Assembly: GCF_900103615.1 (NCBI RefSeq)
Contig: NZ_FNGW01000003.1
Coordinates: 310,001-374,000 of the forward strand
DNA: 64,000 nucleotides
Reading direction: 5' to 3'
Source of the DNA: Romboutsia lituseburensis DSM 797
GTDB taxonomy: Bacteria > Bacillota > Clostridia > Peptostreptococcales > Peptostreptococcaceae
Shown: piece after piece, positions 35,054 to 43,800 of the stretch
Position numbering within the stretch: position 1 is the first letter of the stretch
How the letters are laid out: each line of letters opens with the position of its first letter
Position numbers and translations under genes: made by a program
Notes under the pieces: model-generated
Databases searched by the model: none
What the model was told of the DNA's origin: nothing
Seen by the model: the letters and a program-made list of their open reading frames with translations, nothing else

Positions 35054-35722
35054 ATGAGATCTACAAATATACTAGATGAAATTTCAGATGGAAAATTATA
35101 TGATATAGAAGATATAGTAAAAGCAGATACATGTGGTTGTAATGGATGTAATGATTGTTGCTGTGATGTTGGAGAATTAGTGGTGCTTACACCTTTTGAT
35201 ATATATGAAATGGTAACCTATTTAGGTGTTAAATTTGATGAACTAATAGGAAATAAGATTGAATTACGTAAAAATAATAAAATATCATTACCATACTTAA
35301 AGATGCAGGATGATAATAAAAACTGTAGTTTTTTAAACGAAGAAGGTAGATGTATGATTCACTCTAAACGTCCTAATATTTGCCGTTTATTCCCTCTAGG
35401 AAGAGCATACCAAGACGATACTTTTAAGTATTTTTTACAGGTAGGAAACTGTCCTAAAGAAGACTTAAAAGATGTTAAGGTAAAAGAGTGGGTAGGAATT
35501 GAAAACTATGATGAAAACAAAGTATTTATTTTAGAGTGGCATAAATTTATTAAGGCACTAGGTTTCCGTTTAAAGTTTGTTAGAGATGAAAAAGAACTTG
35601 AAGAAATTAATGAAGTTCTATTAGATAGTTTTTATCGTCTAAAAGTAGGAGAAGGAGAAAACTTCTACTCTGTATTCTTTAAAGACTTACCTATGATAAA
35701 AAGTAGATTAGGAATTATATAG
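35054..35722 (+). CDS. YkgJ-family cysteine-cluster protein
   Basis: A 222-aa protein of the YkgJ (UPF0153) zinc/iron-chelate-binding cluster family. Cysteines lie in groups: TCGCNGCNDCCCDVG (residues about 27-41), NCSFLNEEGRCMIHSKRPNIC (about 92-112) and NCPKED (about 136). The family is of unclear role. GCGAGGAT is the ribosome site. Single gene with its own terminator. Confidence 0.85.
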   Translation: MRSTNILDEISDGKLYDIEDIVKADTCGCNGCNDCCCDVGELVVLTPFDIYEMVTYLGVKFDELIGNKIELRKNNKISLPYLKMQDDNKNCSFLNEEGRCMIHSKRPNICRLFPLGRAYQDDTFKYFLQVGNCPKEDLKDVKVKEWVGIENYDENKVFILEWHKFIKALGFRLKFVRDEKELEEINEVLLDSFYRLKVGEGENFYSVFFKDLPMIKSRLGII

Positions 35723-35746
35723 CAGTATAAATTAAGAATAAATTTA

Positions 35747-35785
35747 AATAACCCTACGTCTGAAAAACAGACTCAGGGTTATTTT
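35747..35785 (+). terminator. Terminator, ACCCTACGTCTG family (copy 3)
   Basis: AATAACCCTACGTCTG pairs with CAGACTCAGGGTTATT, with a two-base internal mismatch; TTTTAGTTTT follows. Confidence 0.75.
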
Positions 35786-35886
35786 AGTTTTAATTGTAAT
35801 GTATCAAGGGTATGTATTTAATAAATCATGAATTAAAATTAATAAATACATATACTATATAAAAATAGCAGACGGAGGATTACTAT

Positions 35887-36414
35887 ATGAATGGAAAAAT
35901 AATATTAAACTTAGCAATGAGCTTAGATGGATACATAGCAGATGAGCAAGGAGGATATGAGTGGATAGTTGGAGATGGTAACTCTACACTTAATACAGAA
36001 AATAAATGGGAACATAATAAATTTTTAGAAGATATTGATGTTGTAGTTATGGGTAGAAAATGTTATGATCAAGGATTTCATAAGGATTTTAAAGACATAG
36101 ACGTATATATAGCGACTTCACAAGATATTGATAACTATGAAAATTATCATTTTATAGGTACAGATATATTAAATACTATAATTAACTTAAGAAATGAAGG
36201 TAAAAATATATACTTATTTGGTGGAGGTGGAGTAATAGATAACTTTACTAAAGCTGATATTATAGATGAATATATTATTGGAATCATACCTACTATTTTA
36301 GGTAAAGGCAGAAAACTATTTTTAGAAAATAATCCTAAAATAGATTTAGATCTTAATTACTATTCGGTTGAAGATGGTATTATAGTTATGAAATATTTAA
36401 AAAGAAATAAATAA
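35887..36414 (+). CDS. Dihydrofolate reductase-like (RibD C-terminal type) protein
   Basis: A 175-aa protein of the DHFR/RibD-C fold. Start: KIILNLAMSLDGYIADEQGG, then VVVMGRKCYDQG (NADPH-binding), IYLFGGGGVIDNF and IPTILGKGRKLF. This is the YwjB/YyaP-like group of reductases, whose substrate is not known. GGAGGATTACT precedes the ATG. Stands alone. Confidence 0.87.
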   Translation: MNGKIILNLAMSLDGYIADEQGGYEWIVGDGNSTLNTENKWEHNKFLEDIDVVVMGRKCYDQGFHKDFKDIDVYIATSQDIDNYENYHFIGTDILNTIINLRNEGKNIYLFGGGGVIDNFTKADIIDEYIIGIIPTILGKGRKLFLENNPKIDLDLNYYSVEDGIIVMKYLKRNK

Positions 36415-36492
36415 GTTAAATTGAGGTAGATTAACATTTTATATAAGTACATATCATACAATGGTTATAAAGCGACTAAAAGGAGGTAAGAT

Positions 36493-37080
36493 ATGAATAG
36501 TGTTTCGAATCCTTATTCTTACTGGTTTAACCAACAAATGTATAATATGTACCAATATCCTTTTTGGTTTAATCCACAAATATATAGCATGCATCAAAGT
36601 CAATTTTGGAGTAACATAGGAGCGTGTAGCCAACATTTTAATATTCAAAGAAAAGATTATGGACCAGATCCATTCGTAGTTAATATAGAGGACGCTAGTA
36701 TACAAAACAAAACCTTTCGTACAGTCTTATGGACAGGAGAAAATTTACAAATTACATTAATGAGCATTGAACCTGGAGATGATATAGGTTTAGAAGTTCA
36801 TCAAGAGGGAGATCAATTTATTAGAATTAAATCAGGTCAAGGACTTGTACAAATGGGCGATAGTAAAGATAATTTAGATTTTCAAAGAGCGGTGTATGAT
36901 GACTCTGCTATATTAATACCTGCTGGTAAATGGCATAATATTACTAATGTTGGGACTCAGCCACTTAAGCTATATGCTATATATGGTCCACCAGAACATC
37001 CATATAATACAATTCATCAAACAAAAGCAGATTCAGAAGCTGATGAAAAGGTAGATGAAAAGGTAGATGAAAATTATTAA
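36493..37080 (+). CDS. Cupin protein with Tyr/Gln/Trp-rich N-terminus
   Basis: A 195-aa protein. Residues about 1-45 are low-complexity and aromatic, with a repeat (WFNQQMYNMYQYPF, then WFNPQIYSMHQSQF). A cupin follows: LMSIEPGDDIGLEVHQEGDQ, IRIKSGQGLVQMG, and IPAGKWHNITN, with His ligands for a metal. The C-terminus repeats DEKVDEKVDE. AAAGGAGG is a strong ribosome site. Such an N-terminus recalls spore-coat or surface proteins; that is inference. The cupin part resembles mannose-6-phosphate-isomerase-like proteins. Confidence 0.75.
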   Translation: MNSVSNPYSYWFNQQMYNMYQYPFWFNPQIYSMHQSQFWSNIGACSQHFNIQRKDYGPDPFVVNIEDASIQNKTFRTVLWTGENLQITLMSIEPGDDIGLEVHQEGDQFIRIKSGQGLVQMGDSKDNLDFQRAVYDDSAILIPAGKWHNITNVGTQPLKLYAIYGPPEHPYNTIHQTKADSEADEKVDEKVDENY

Positions 37081-37093
37081 TAATAGTTATAAA

Positions 37094-37129
37094 AAGATCC
37101 ACCGTATAAAAATATGGTGGATTTTTTTA
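37094..37129 (+). terminator. Terminator of the cupin gene
   Basis: ATCCACCGTAT with ATATGGTGGAT (one G-T pair) and T7 after it. Confidence 0.85.
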
Positions 37130-37236
37130 TAATCATATCACGATGTTTTTCGATTATTTTCAATAAATCACCTCTTAAAATTTATAAGTTAATGTATATA
37201 ATTTAAGTGCATATCTAAATAAATTTCAATAAATAA

Positions 37237-37494
37237 TTAGTTTGTAAACAATTCTAGAATTAAAGATATGGCTAAAATAATAAGAATAAGAATATTTAAA
37301 ACCATTATAAAAGTTATATTTTTAGATTCTTTATAACTACTAATACCTATATAAAGATCTGGTATCAATCCCAAAATAAGTGCAAAAAACAGTAAAGGTT
37401 TACCAATATAGAAAAAACTTAAAAATATAAGGACTAATCCCGTTGCAGTAAATATATTAAAGTTATTATTTTTAAACGAGAAAAAATTTTTCAA
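37237..37494 (-). CDS. Small membrane protein, TTG start
   Basis: An 85-aa minus-strand protein with three hydrophobic segments (about residues 15-31, 33-48, 61-82). AGGAGGTACTTAC precedes the TTG, a strong site. The middle GLIPDLYIGIS resembles DUF4260-type proteins, but the match is not firm. Single gene. Confidence 0.6.
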   Translation of the reverse strand: MKNFFSFKNNNFNIFTATGLVLIFLSFFYIGKPLLFFALILGLIPDLYIGISSYKESKNITFIMVLNILILIILAISLILELFTN

Positions 37495-37634
37495 GTAAGT
37501 ACCTCCTAAAATTGATTATTTAATTATAGGTTAAATTTAGCAATTATTCAATAAATTTACTACTAAAATATTTACATAATTTGGGAATTATTTAAATATA
37601 TGATATAATCGCAATGGGAATTTTTATAAATTTT

Positions 37635-37696
37635 TTACGTTTAAGGATATTATGATACATCAAAAACTGTGGATAACCTATAGAGTATAGTAATAT
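37635..37696. repeat. Dispersed element with DnaA-box core (copy A)
   Basis: TTATGATACATCAAAAACTG then TGGATAA (37650-37677). TGTGGATAA is a perfect DnaA box in reverse. The sequence before it, TTTTTTACGTTTAAGG, matches that before copy B (54841). The gap 37495-37809 consists mostly of this element and the one at 37730. Confidence 0.55.
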
Positions 37697-37729
37697 CAAT
37701 ATCTTTGTGAAAGTAAAAAATGACATTTT

Positions 37730-37776
37730 TGAGCAACGGACAAAGTCGTTGGCGACATGAGCGAAGCGAATTTTTT
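37730..37776. repeat. Copy 2 of the GCAACGGAC bulged-stem element
   Basis: GAGCAACGGAC-AAA-GTCGTTGGCGAC, then GAGCGAAGCGAA and T6. Same bulged stem as copy 1 at 3674, two base pairs shorter. It lies 34 bases before the metallophosphatase gene. Confidence 0.7.
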
Positions 37777-37809
37777 ATAAAATAATATCATAAATTAAGG
37801 GGACATATT

Positions 37810-38766
37810 ATGAAAAGGAAAAAAGGAATATTATGCGCATCTATATTACTGACATTAATGTTATCAGGATGTAGCAAAAAACAAGTAGATGTTAATGTGT
37901 TAGCAACTACAGATTTACATAGCCTAGTGCCAGAAGCAATGGTAGAGTATGTAGATAGTGAAAGAAAAAAAGATGCAAACATAACTGTAGTTGATGCAGG
38001 GGATTTTTTTGATATTAAAGATCCTAAGATGAATAGGTGGTTTAGATCAAAAGCATTGTACGATGACAACGAAATTGTATATTCAAGAGAGGGAGAACCA
38101 CCAGTTGTAAAAGACATGTATAAATTAAAATATGACGCTATAGCTCTTGGAAACCATGAGTTTATATCAAATAACAAATCTACATTAGATGAACTAATAT
38201 CACATTATGAAAAAAACAATATGCCTCTACTGTCAGCAAATACATATAAGGTTAATGGAGAAAATTACACAAAACCTTATATTATAAAAGAACTTAAAAC
38301 AGATGAAGGAACTATAAAATTAGGTGTTTTAGGCCTTACAATTAAAGAAGTTAATGACGAAGGATCGAGAGACTTAAAAGATATGCCGTCGTATAAAAAC
38401 AAATTATACATGAATGATTTGGTAGAAGATGCTCAAAAATGGGCTAAGGTAATGAAGGAAAAAGAAAAAGCAGATATAATAGTAGCAGTAGCACACAGTG
38501 GAGAAAAACCTAAAAAACCTAGACATCCAGGCAATAGAATCCAAGACTTAGCTCAAAATGTAGAAGGAATTGATGCAATAGTTGCAGGTCATACTCATGT
38601 AGCATTTGAACAACATGATTATAAAAATAAAAATGGTGAAAATGTGATAGTAACACAGCCTGGAAAGCATGGAGAATGTATATCTAAAATTAATTTTAAA
38701 GTTGAAAACGAAGATGGAAATTGGAAAGTTATAGACAAAGATAGTAGTATAGTTAAATTTGAATAA
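37810..38766 (+). CDS. Lipoprotein metallophosphatase (5'-nucleotidase N-domain type)
   Basis: A 318-aa lipoprotein: MKRKKGILCASILLTLMLSG then Cys21. The catalytic domain is a calcineurin-like metallophosphatase: NVLATTDLHS, VDAGDFFD, ALGNHEF and VAVAHSGE, VAGHTHVAF, all metal-binding motifs in order. It corresponds to the N-domain of UshA/CpdB enzymes; the C-terminal nucleotide-binding domain is absent, so this is a short form. It acts outside the membrane on nucleotides or other phosphate esters. Ribosome site AAGGGGA. Confidence 0.87.
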   Translation: MKRKKGILCASILLTLMLSGCSKKQVDVNVLATTDLHSLVPEAMVEYVDSERKKDANITVVDAGDFFDIKDPKMNRWFRSKALYDDNEIVYSREGEPPVVKDMYKLKYDAIALGNHEFISNNKSTLDELISHYEKNNMPLLSANTYKVNGENYTKPYIIKELKTDEGTIKLGVLGLTIKEVNDEGSRDLKDMPSYKNKLYMNDLVEDAQKWAKVMKEKEKADIIVAVAHSGEKPKKPRHPGNRIQDLAQNVEGIDAIVAGHTHVAFEQHDYKNKNGENVIVTQPGKHGECISKINFKVENEDGNWKVIDKDSSIVKFE

Positions 38767-38797
38767 TATAAATTATATATTGTACAGGAGGAATATT

Positions 38798-39454
38798 ATG
38801 AACAGTGAAAAATTTGAACTATTATGCCAAGGGGATAGTAGAATACTTAAAATATATGCAAACAGAGGTGAAGTATATATAGTAGAAGCAGGATCTATGG
38901 TTGCAATGACACCAAGCTTTGATTTAAATGTAAAAGCAGGTGGAATAGGAAAAATGTTTGGAAGATGGATGTCTGGAGAAAGTGCACTGCTTCAAGAATA
39001 CACAGCTTTGGATGATGGAGAATTATTATTAGCACCTACAGCATCAGGAGATATAACTAAGATTGATTTAGATGGAAGCAAAAGTTTAAGAATAAGTAAC
39101 GGCAACTTCTTAGCTTGCACTGAAGGCATAGATTTAGAAACAAAAGCAAGAATAAAAGGTATATTAGGTAGTGGGGAAGGAATATTTGGGCTTAGAGCTA
39201 AAGGTATTGGAACCTTATTTGTAAATTCTTGTGGTTCAATATATAAGATAAACCTTGCAGAAGGACAAGAATACATAGTAGATTCTAGTCATCTAGTTTT
39301 ATGGGATGATGATATGGAATACTCAACAGAACTAGCATGTAAAGGGGTAGCGTCATCATTTTTTAGTGGAGAAGGTTTTGTAGCTAGATTTAAAGGCCCA
39401 GGTGAAATATTAATTCAGACTAGAAACCCTGTAGTTTTATCTCAGAATGGATAA
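38798..39454 (+). CDS. AIM24-family protein
   Basis: A 218-aa protein of the AIM24/TIGR00266 family (beta-helical, tryptophan-RNA-binding-attenuator-like fold). Features: LKIYANRGEVYIVEAGSMVA, GGIGKMFGRWMSGES, GILGSGEGIFGLRAKG and FVARFKGPGEILIQTRNP. GGAGGAATATT precedes the ATG at 38798; the frame upstream overlaps the previous gene and is not used. Bacterial role unknown. Confidence 0.88.
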   Translation: MNSEKFELLCQGDSRILKIYANRGEVYIVEAGSMVAMTPSFDLNVKAGGIGKMFGRWMSGESALLQEYTALDDGELLLAPTASGDITKIDLDGSKSLRISNGNFLACTEGIDLETKARIKGILGSGEGIFGLRAKGIGTLFVNSCGSIYKINLAEGQEYIVDSSHLVLWDDDMEYSTELACKGVASSFFSGEGFVARFKGPGEILIQTRNPVVLSQNG

Positions 39455-39511
39455 AATTAATAAAAGTATATATTTTTATATAACGATTATAAAATTATAG
39501 GAGAATGTAAT

Positions 39512-39973
39512 ATGAATAATATTAAAATTAATAAACTATCTGCAAATGATAACATTCCATATGATTTGCTATATCTAGCAGATCCATCTATTGAATCTGT
39601 GAAAGAGTGTATAGATAGAGGGGACTGTTATATTGCGTACAAAGATAACGAACTTGTAGGTGCATATATTTTAATAAAAACACGACCATCAACATTAGAA
39701 CTTGTAAACATTGCTGTTTCTGAAGAATATCAAGGATATGGTATAGGCAAAAAATTATTATATAGTGCTATTGATATAGCCAAGAAATCAAATGCTAAGA
39801 CTTTAGAAGTTGGAACAGGAAACTCTAGCATATCTCAATTAGCTTTTTATCAAAGATGTGGTTTTAGAATAGTTGGTATAGACAGAGACTTTTTTAAAAA
39901 ACACTACAAAGAAAAGATTGTAGAAAATGGAATTGAATGTATAGATATGATTAGATTGAGTATAGATTTATAA
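39512..39973 (+). CDS. GNAT-family acetyltransferase
   Basis: A 153-aa acetyltransferase: LVNIAVSEEYQGYGIGKKLL is the acetyl-CoA loop, followed by EVGTGNSSISQLAFYQRCGF and DRDFFKKHY. It belongs to the YvbK-like group. TAGGAGA lies before the ATG. It is 15 bases ahead of the next gene, so the two are probably co-transcribed. Confidence 0.88.
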   Translation: MNNIKINKLSANDNIPYDLLYLADPSIESVKECIDRGDCYIAYKDNELVGAYILIKTRPSTLELVNIAVSEEYQGYGIGKKLLYSAIDIAKKSNAKTLEVGTGNSSISQLAFYQRCGFRIVGIDRDFFKKHYKEKIVENGIECIDMIRLSIDL

Positions 39974-39988
39974 AGATGAGGTAAAAAA

Positions 39989-40336
39989 ATGGACAGATAT
40001 GAAGAAATAAGAAAGAGCATTATTAATTTCAGAGATGAAAGAGACTGGAAGCAATTTCATAATCCAAAAGATATAGCAATATCATTAAATATAGAAGCTG
40101 GAGAATTACTAGAATGTTTTCAATGGAAAAGTAATCATGATATTGAAGAAATTTTAAAAAGTAGTAAAAGAGAATCTATAGAAGATGAAATAGCTGATGT
40201 AGCTAATTATTTAATACTTTTATGCAATGAATTAGATGTAAATCTTTTTGACGTTGTAGAAAGAAAGATAGAAAAAAATAAAGTTAAATATCCTGTAGAT
40301 AAATTCAAAGGTAGCTCAAAAAAATATAATGAGTAA
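39989..40336 (+). CDS. MazG-like nucleotide pyrophosphohydrolase
   Basis: A 115-aa all-helical NTP pyrophosphatase of the MazG-like/iMazG type that hydrolyses non-canonical (d)NTPs. The metal-binding ExxE...ExxD motifs are LNIEAGELLECFQW and IEDEIADVANYLILL. The end NKVKYPVDKFKGS is usual for the family. AGATGAGGT is the ribosome site. It follows a GNAT gene at 15 bases. Confidence 0.9.
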   Translation: MDRYEEIRKSIINFRDERDWKQFHNPKDIAISLNIEAGELLECFQWKSNHDIEEILKSSKRESIEDEIADVANYLILLCNELDVNLFDVVERKIEKNKVKYPVDKFKGSSKKYNE

Positions 40337-40393
40337 AAGAGACTATTTAGGAATTAGTAGATAAATATAACGCTACGTTAATTATATACAAAT

Positions 40394-40447
40394 GAGAGTT
40401 TATGATATTTTTAGATTAACTAAAAGTGTATACATAAACTCTTTTTA
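40394..40447 (+). terminator. Terminator after the MazG-like gene
   Basis: GAGAGTTTATG pairs with CATAAACTC across a 28-base loop, then TTTTT. Confidence 0.6.
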
Positions 40448-40497
40448 ATATATAAACTTACTAAATTTAAAATAATTAAAAAAATTCTAAATAATAC

Positions 40498-40526
40498 TTT
40501 AAAAATGGATGTAAACATTATATAAT
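40498..40526 (+). promoter_or_regulatory. Promoter of the riboswitch-M60 transcript
   Basis: TTTAAA (40498-40503), 17 bp, TATAAT (40521-40526); start expected about 40533, just before the aptamer. Confidence 0.6.
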
Positions 40527-40540
40527 AAAAACAAATACAG

Positions 40541-40630
40541 GTAAATATTGGCAAATCTGGGGAAATCCAGAGACGCAAAGCTAAAGGGGCTAAGGTTGTA
40601 CAACTATGCCAGCCAGTTGCCGAAGAATAA
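40541..40630 (+). ncRNA. c-di-GMP-I (GEMM-I) riboswitch aptamer
   Basis: The GEMM-I consensus is present in order: GGCAAATC, a GAAA-type tetraloop hairpin (TCTGG-GGAAAT-CCAGA), GACGCAAAGCTAAAGGGGCTAA, and ATGCCAGCCAGTTGCCG. P1 is GGCAA (40550-40554) with TTGCC (40617-40621). It binds the second messenger c-di-GMP. It controls the M60 protease gene through the downstream terminator. Confidence 0.93.
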
Positions 40631-40711
40631 AAATTCTTTGTTTATATAGGTCTATTTTGTTATGTCTATTTTTAAGGTAATACAAAATAATAATCTATAT
40701 TTATTTTTGAT

Positions 40712-40740
40712 GGCAACTATCCTTTAAGGATAGTTTTTTT
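40712..40740 (+). promoter_or_regulatory. Terminator/antiterminator switch of the riboswitch
   Basis: AACTATCC (40715-40722) and GGATAGTT (40728-40735) form a terminator with T7. GGCAACT (40712-40718) is complementary to AGTTGCC (40615-40621), the 3' side of P1. With ligand, P1 forms and the terminator is free: an OFF switch. Without ligand, AGTTGCC can take up the terminator arm. Confidence 0.8.
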
Positions 40741-40821
40741 AATTTCTTCTTTAAGAATTTTATTTTTTAGCTTAAATAATATGACCTTGGTTTTTAATAT
40801 TAAAAATGAGAGGGAGACATT

Positions 40822-43800
40822 ATGAAGAAAAAAATATCAGCAGTAGTAGCAGTATCAATGATAGCTACTAATATTTCACCAGTGATTAATGTGTATGCAA
40901 ATGAGGTAGTAAAAGAAAAGGCAAAACTTATAGAAACAAAAGAAATACGTGAAGCTCAAATCAAAAAATTTGATTTAAAAAGTTATTCAAATTTTGAAGA
41001 ATATAACTCAAAGTTTAGAGTAAATAAAGATGAAATAAAAACAATCTCTAACAATGGAGGAAAATATGCTTCAAGTTCTATAGAAAAGGCAATAGACAAC
41101 AATCTATCAACTCATTGGGAAACAGGAAAGCCAAACAGCGAAACATTTAAAAATGAAGTTGTAATAGAGTTTAATAATTTAGAAACAATAGATAGAATAG
41201 CTTATGCCACAAGACAAGATGGGGCAAAAGGGAAAGGGTTTCCGAACTCATTTGAAGTTTATTCGTCAATTACAGGAAAAGATGAAGATTTTAAGTTAGT
41301 GTCAATAGGGAGTCATTCAACTACTGGAGATATGATGGAGTTTAAATTTGATACTATAACTACTAAAAAGGTTAAATTTGTATTTAAAGAAGCAAATCAA
41401 GGATGGGCAAGTGCATCTGAATTTTGGTTTTATAGAGAAGATAAAATAATAGATAAATTAAATAAAATATTTACAGATAATAGTATGAATCAATTATCAG
41501 AAGAATTTAATACAATAGAAAAATTAAATGCTTTTGAAGAAGAAGCTAAAAATCATCCTTTATATAATAATTTTAAAGAAGATATAGAAAATGCAAAACT
41601 AATATTAGAAAATAGAGATGTTAAGTTTGTAAATGCTAAAGTATCACCATTTATAAACTTTGGAGATGAAAGATTACCTAAATATGATAATTCATTTAAA
41701 GTATCATCAGATAAAATAACAAGTATAACAACAAATGGTGGTCATTATGGATCAAGCAATATAGAAAAAGCTATAGACTCAGATGTAAATACATCTTGGC
41801 ATTCAGGTAAACAAAATAGCGATACTTATACAAATGAAGTTATATTAACATTAGATAAAACAACTACATTAAATAGAATAGTATATACTGCACCTCAAAG
41901 TACATATAGAGGATTTGCAGAAAGTTTTGATATATATGCATCAACTACTTCAAAAGGAGATACTTTCAAACTAGTAAGTAGTGGAGTAGCATCAAAAACT
42001 AAAGACTCTGTAGAAATAAAGTTTAATCCAACAGAATTTAAAAGAGTTAAGTTTGTATTTAAAAAAGGATATGAAAATTGGGCATTAGCATCAGAGTTTG
42101 GTCTATACTACCAAGATGAAGTAAAAGACAAGGTTGAAGATTTATTTACAAACAATTTATATAATGAGTTAAAGAAAGAGTATAATTCTATAGAAGTTAT
42201 AGAAAAGCTTGAAAAAGAAGCAAATAATCATCCTTTAAAAGATACTCTTATGGAAAAAATCAATATAGCAAAAGATATATTAAATAATAAGCAGCAAACT
42301 ATAAAGATTGTAGAAGCAGAACAACATGGAAATATGGAAAAACATGCAAGAGAAACTTTAAAATTTGGATTTGGAAGTAATAATCAGCCAACAGGTGTTT
42401 TAGCTAAGCCAGGAGATAAGTTGGTTGTATATGTAGAGGCAGAACAAGGCAAACCACTACCTAAAATCTTCTTCTCTCAACAAGAAGGTAGTTGGGCTAG
42501 TTGGGGAAGAACTATTGATTTAAAGCCAGGTAAAAATATAATAACTGTACCTAAGGTATCTCAGGAAGCACATTATGGACATAAGGTTGTATCAGGAGGA
42601 CCAGTATATTTAATAAATCCATATACTGAACAAGAACAAGGAAAAGCTCCAATTGTAAGGTTTGAAAGTGGGGCAGAACTATTCCCATACTTTGATGAAA
42701 ATACTAATGAAAAAGAGTTTATAGAATTTTTAAAAGAGTATAAAGCAAAAGTAGATGAAGATGTTAAAGCAAATCCAGATGTAGCTAATAGACAAGTTAT
42801 AGATACATTTGAATTTAAAACAGAGCATATGTTTTTCACAGGAACTACAAGTGGAGCTTATGAGGCTTATGTTAATAAAGGAGTTAAGCCACTTGATACT
42901 ATAAAGTCATGGAATAATTACATGAAAGTACTATTTAAATATTATGGATTAGATGGAAACAATGAATACGATGATCCTAAATATATAAGAGAAAATATAA
43001 GGCTTGCTCAACCTTGGGGGTATATGTATGCAGCGGGTGATCATATAGGGGTTCAAGGTGATGTTATGACTAACTTATGTATACCATTTGAAGATAGAAA
43101 GGGTTCTAATTGGGGAATAACTCATGAGATTGGTCATAGAATGGATATGCAAAAAAGACTTTATGGTGAGTCAACTAATAATATGTTAGCTCTATACATG
43201 GATTATTATTATGAGTTACAACCAGGCAATTCTGTGCCTTATGAAAAAATATACGAAAATGTAATGAGTGAAAATTCTAATGAGTTTGTAACTGGTGGAT
43301 ACTTTGAAAGGATAGCACCATTTTGGCAGTTAGAATTATACTATCCTGGTTATTGGGCAGAATTTAATAGCTATTACAGAGAAAGAGATAAAGATATAAC
43401 TATATTATCAGGAGATAAACAAGAAGAAAGTAAAACTAAGTACATAGTAGAGTTTTCATCAGAAATACTAGGAGTAGATTTAAGTGAATACTTTGCTAGA
43501 CATGGATTCCCTGTAACTGATGAAGTTAAAACTGAAATGGCTACTAAGTATAAAAAACCTGACAAAAAACTTTGGTACTTAAATGATAAAGTAGTTAAAT
43601 ATAATGGACAAGGTTTTGTAGATGGAGTACAAACTAAGTTAAACTTAAGTAATGAAAATGAAAAAATAAAGTTAAAATTTAGTGTAACTGAAAATGGAAA
43701 AGATGACTTACTTGGATATGAAATACTTAAAAATGGAGAAGTAGTAGGATTTACTGAAAAAGAATACTTTGTTGATGAAGCTAGTGATTTAACTAAAAAT

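Noticed and set aside
36454-36705. Minus-strand frame overlapping the cupin N-terminus
   Set aside because: Shadow of the low-complexity repeat; no ribosome site.
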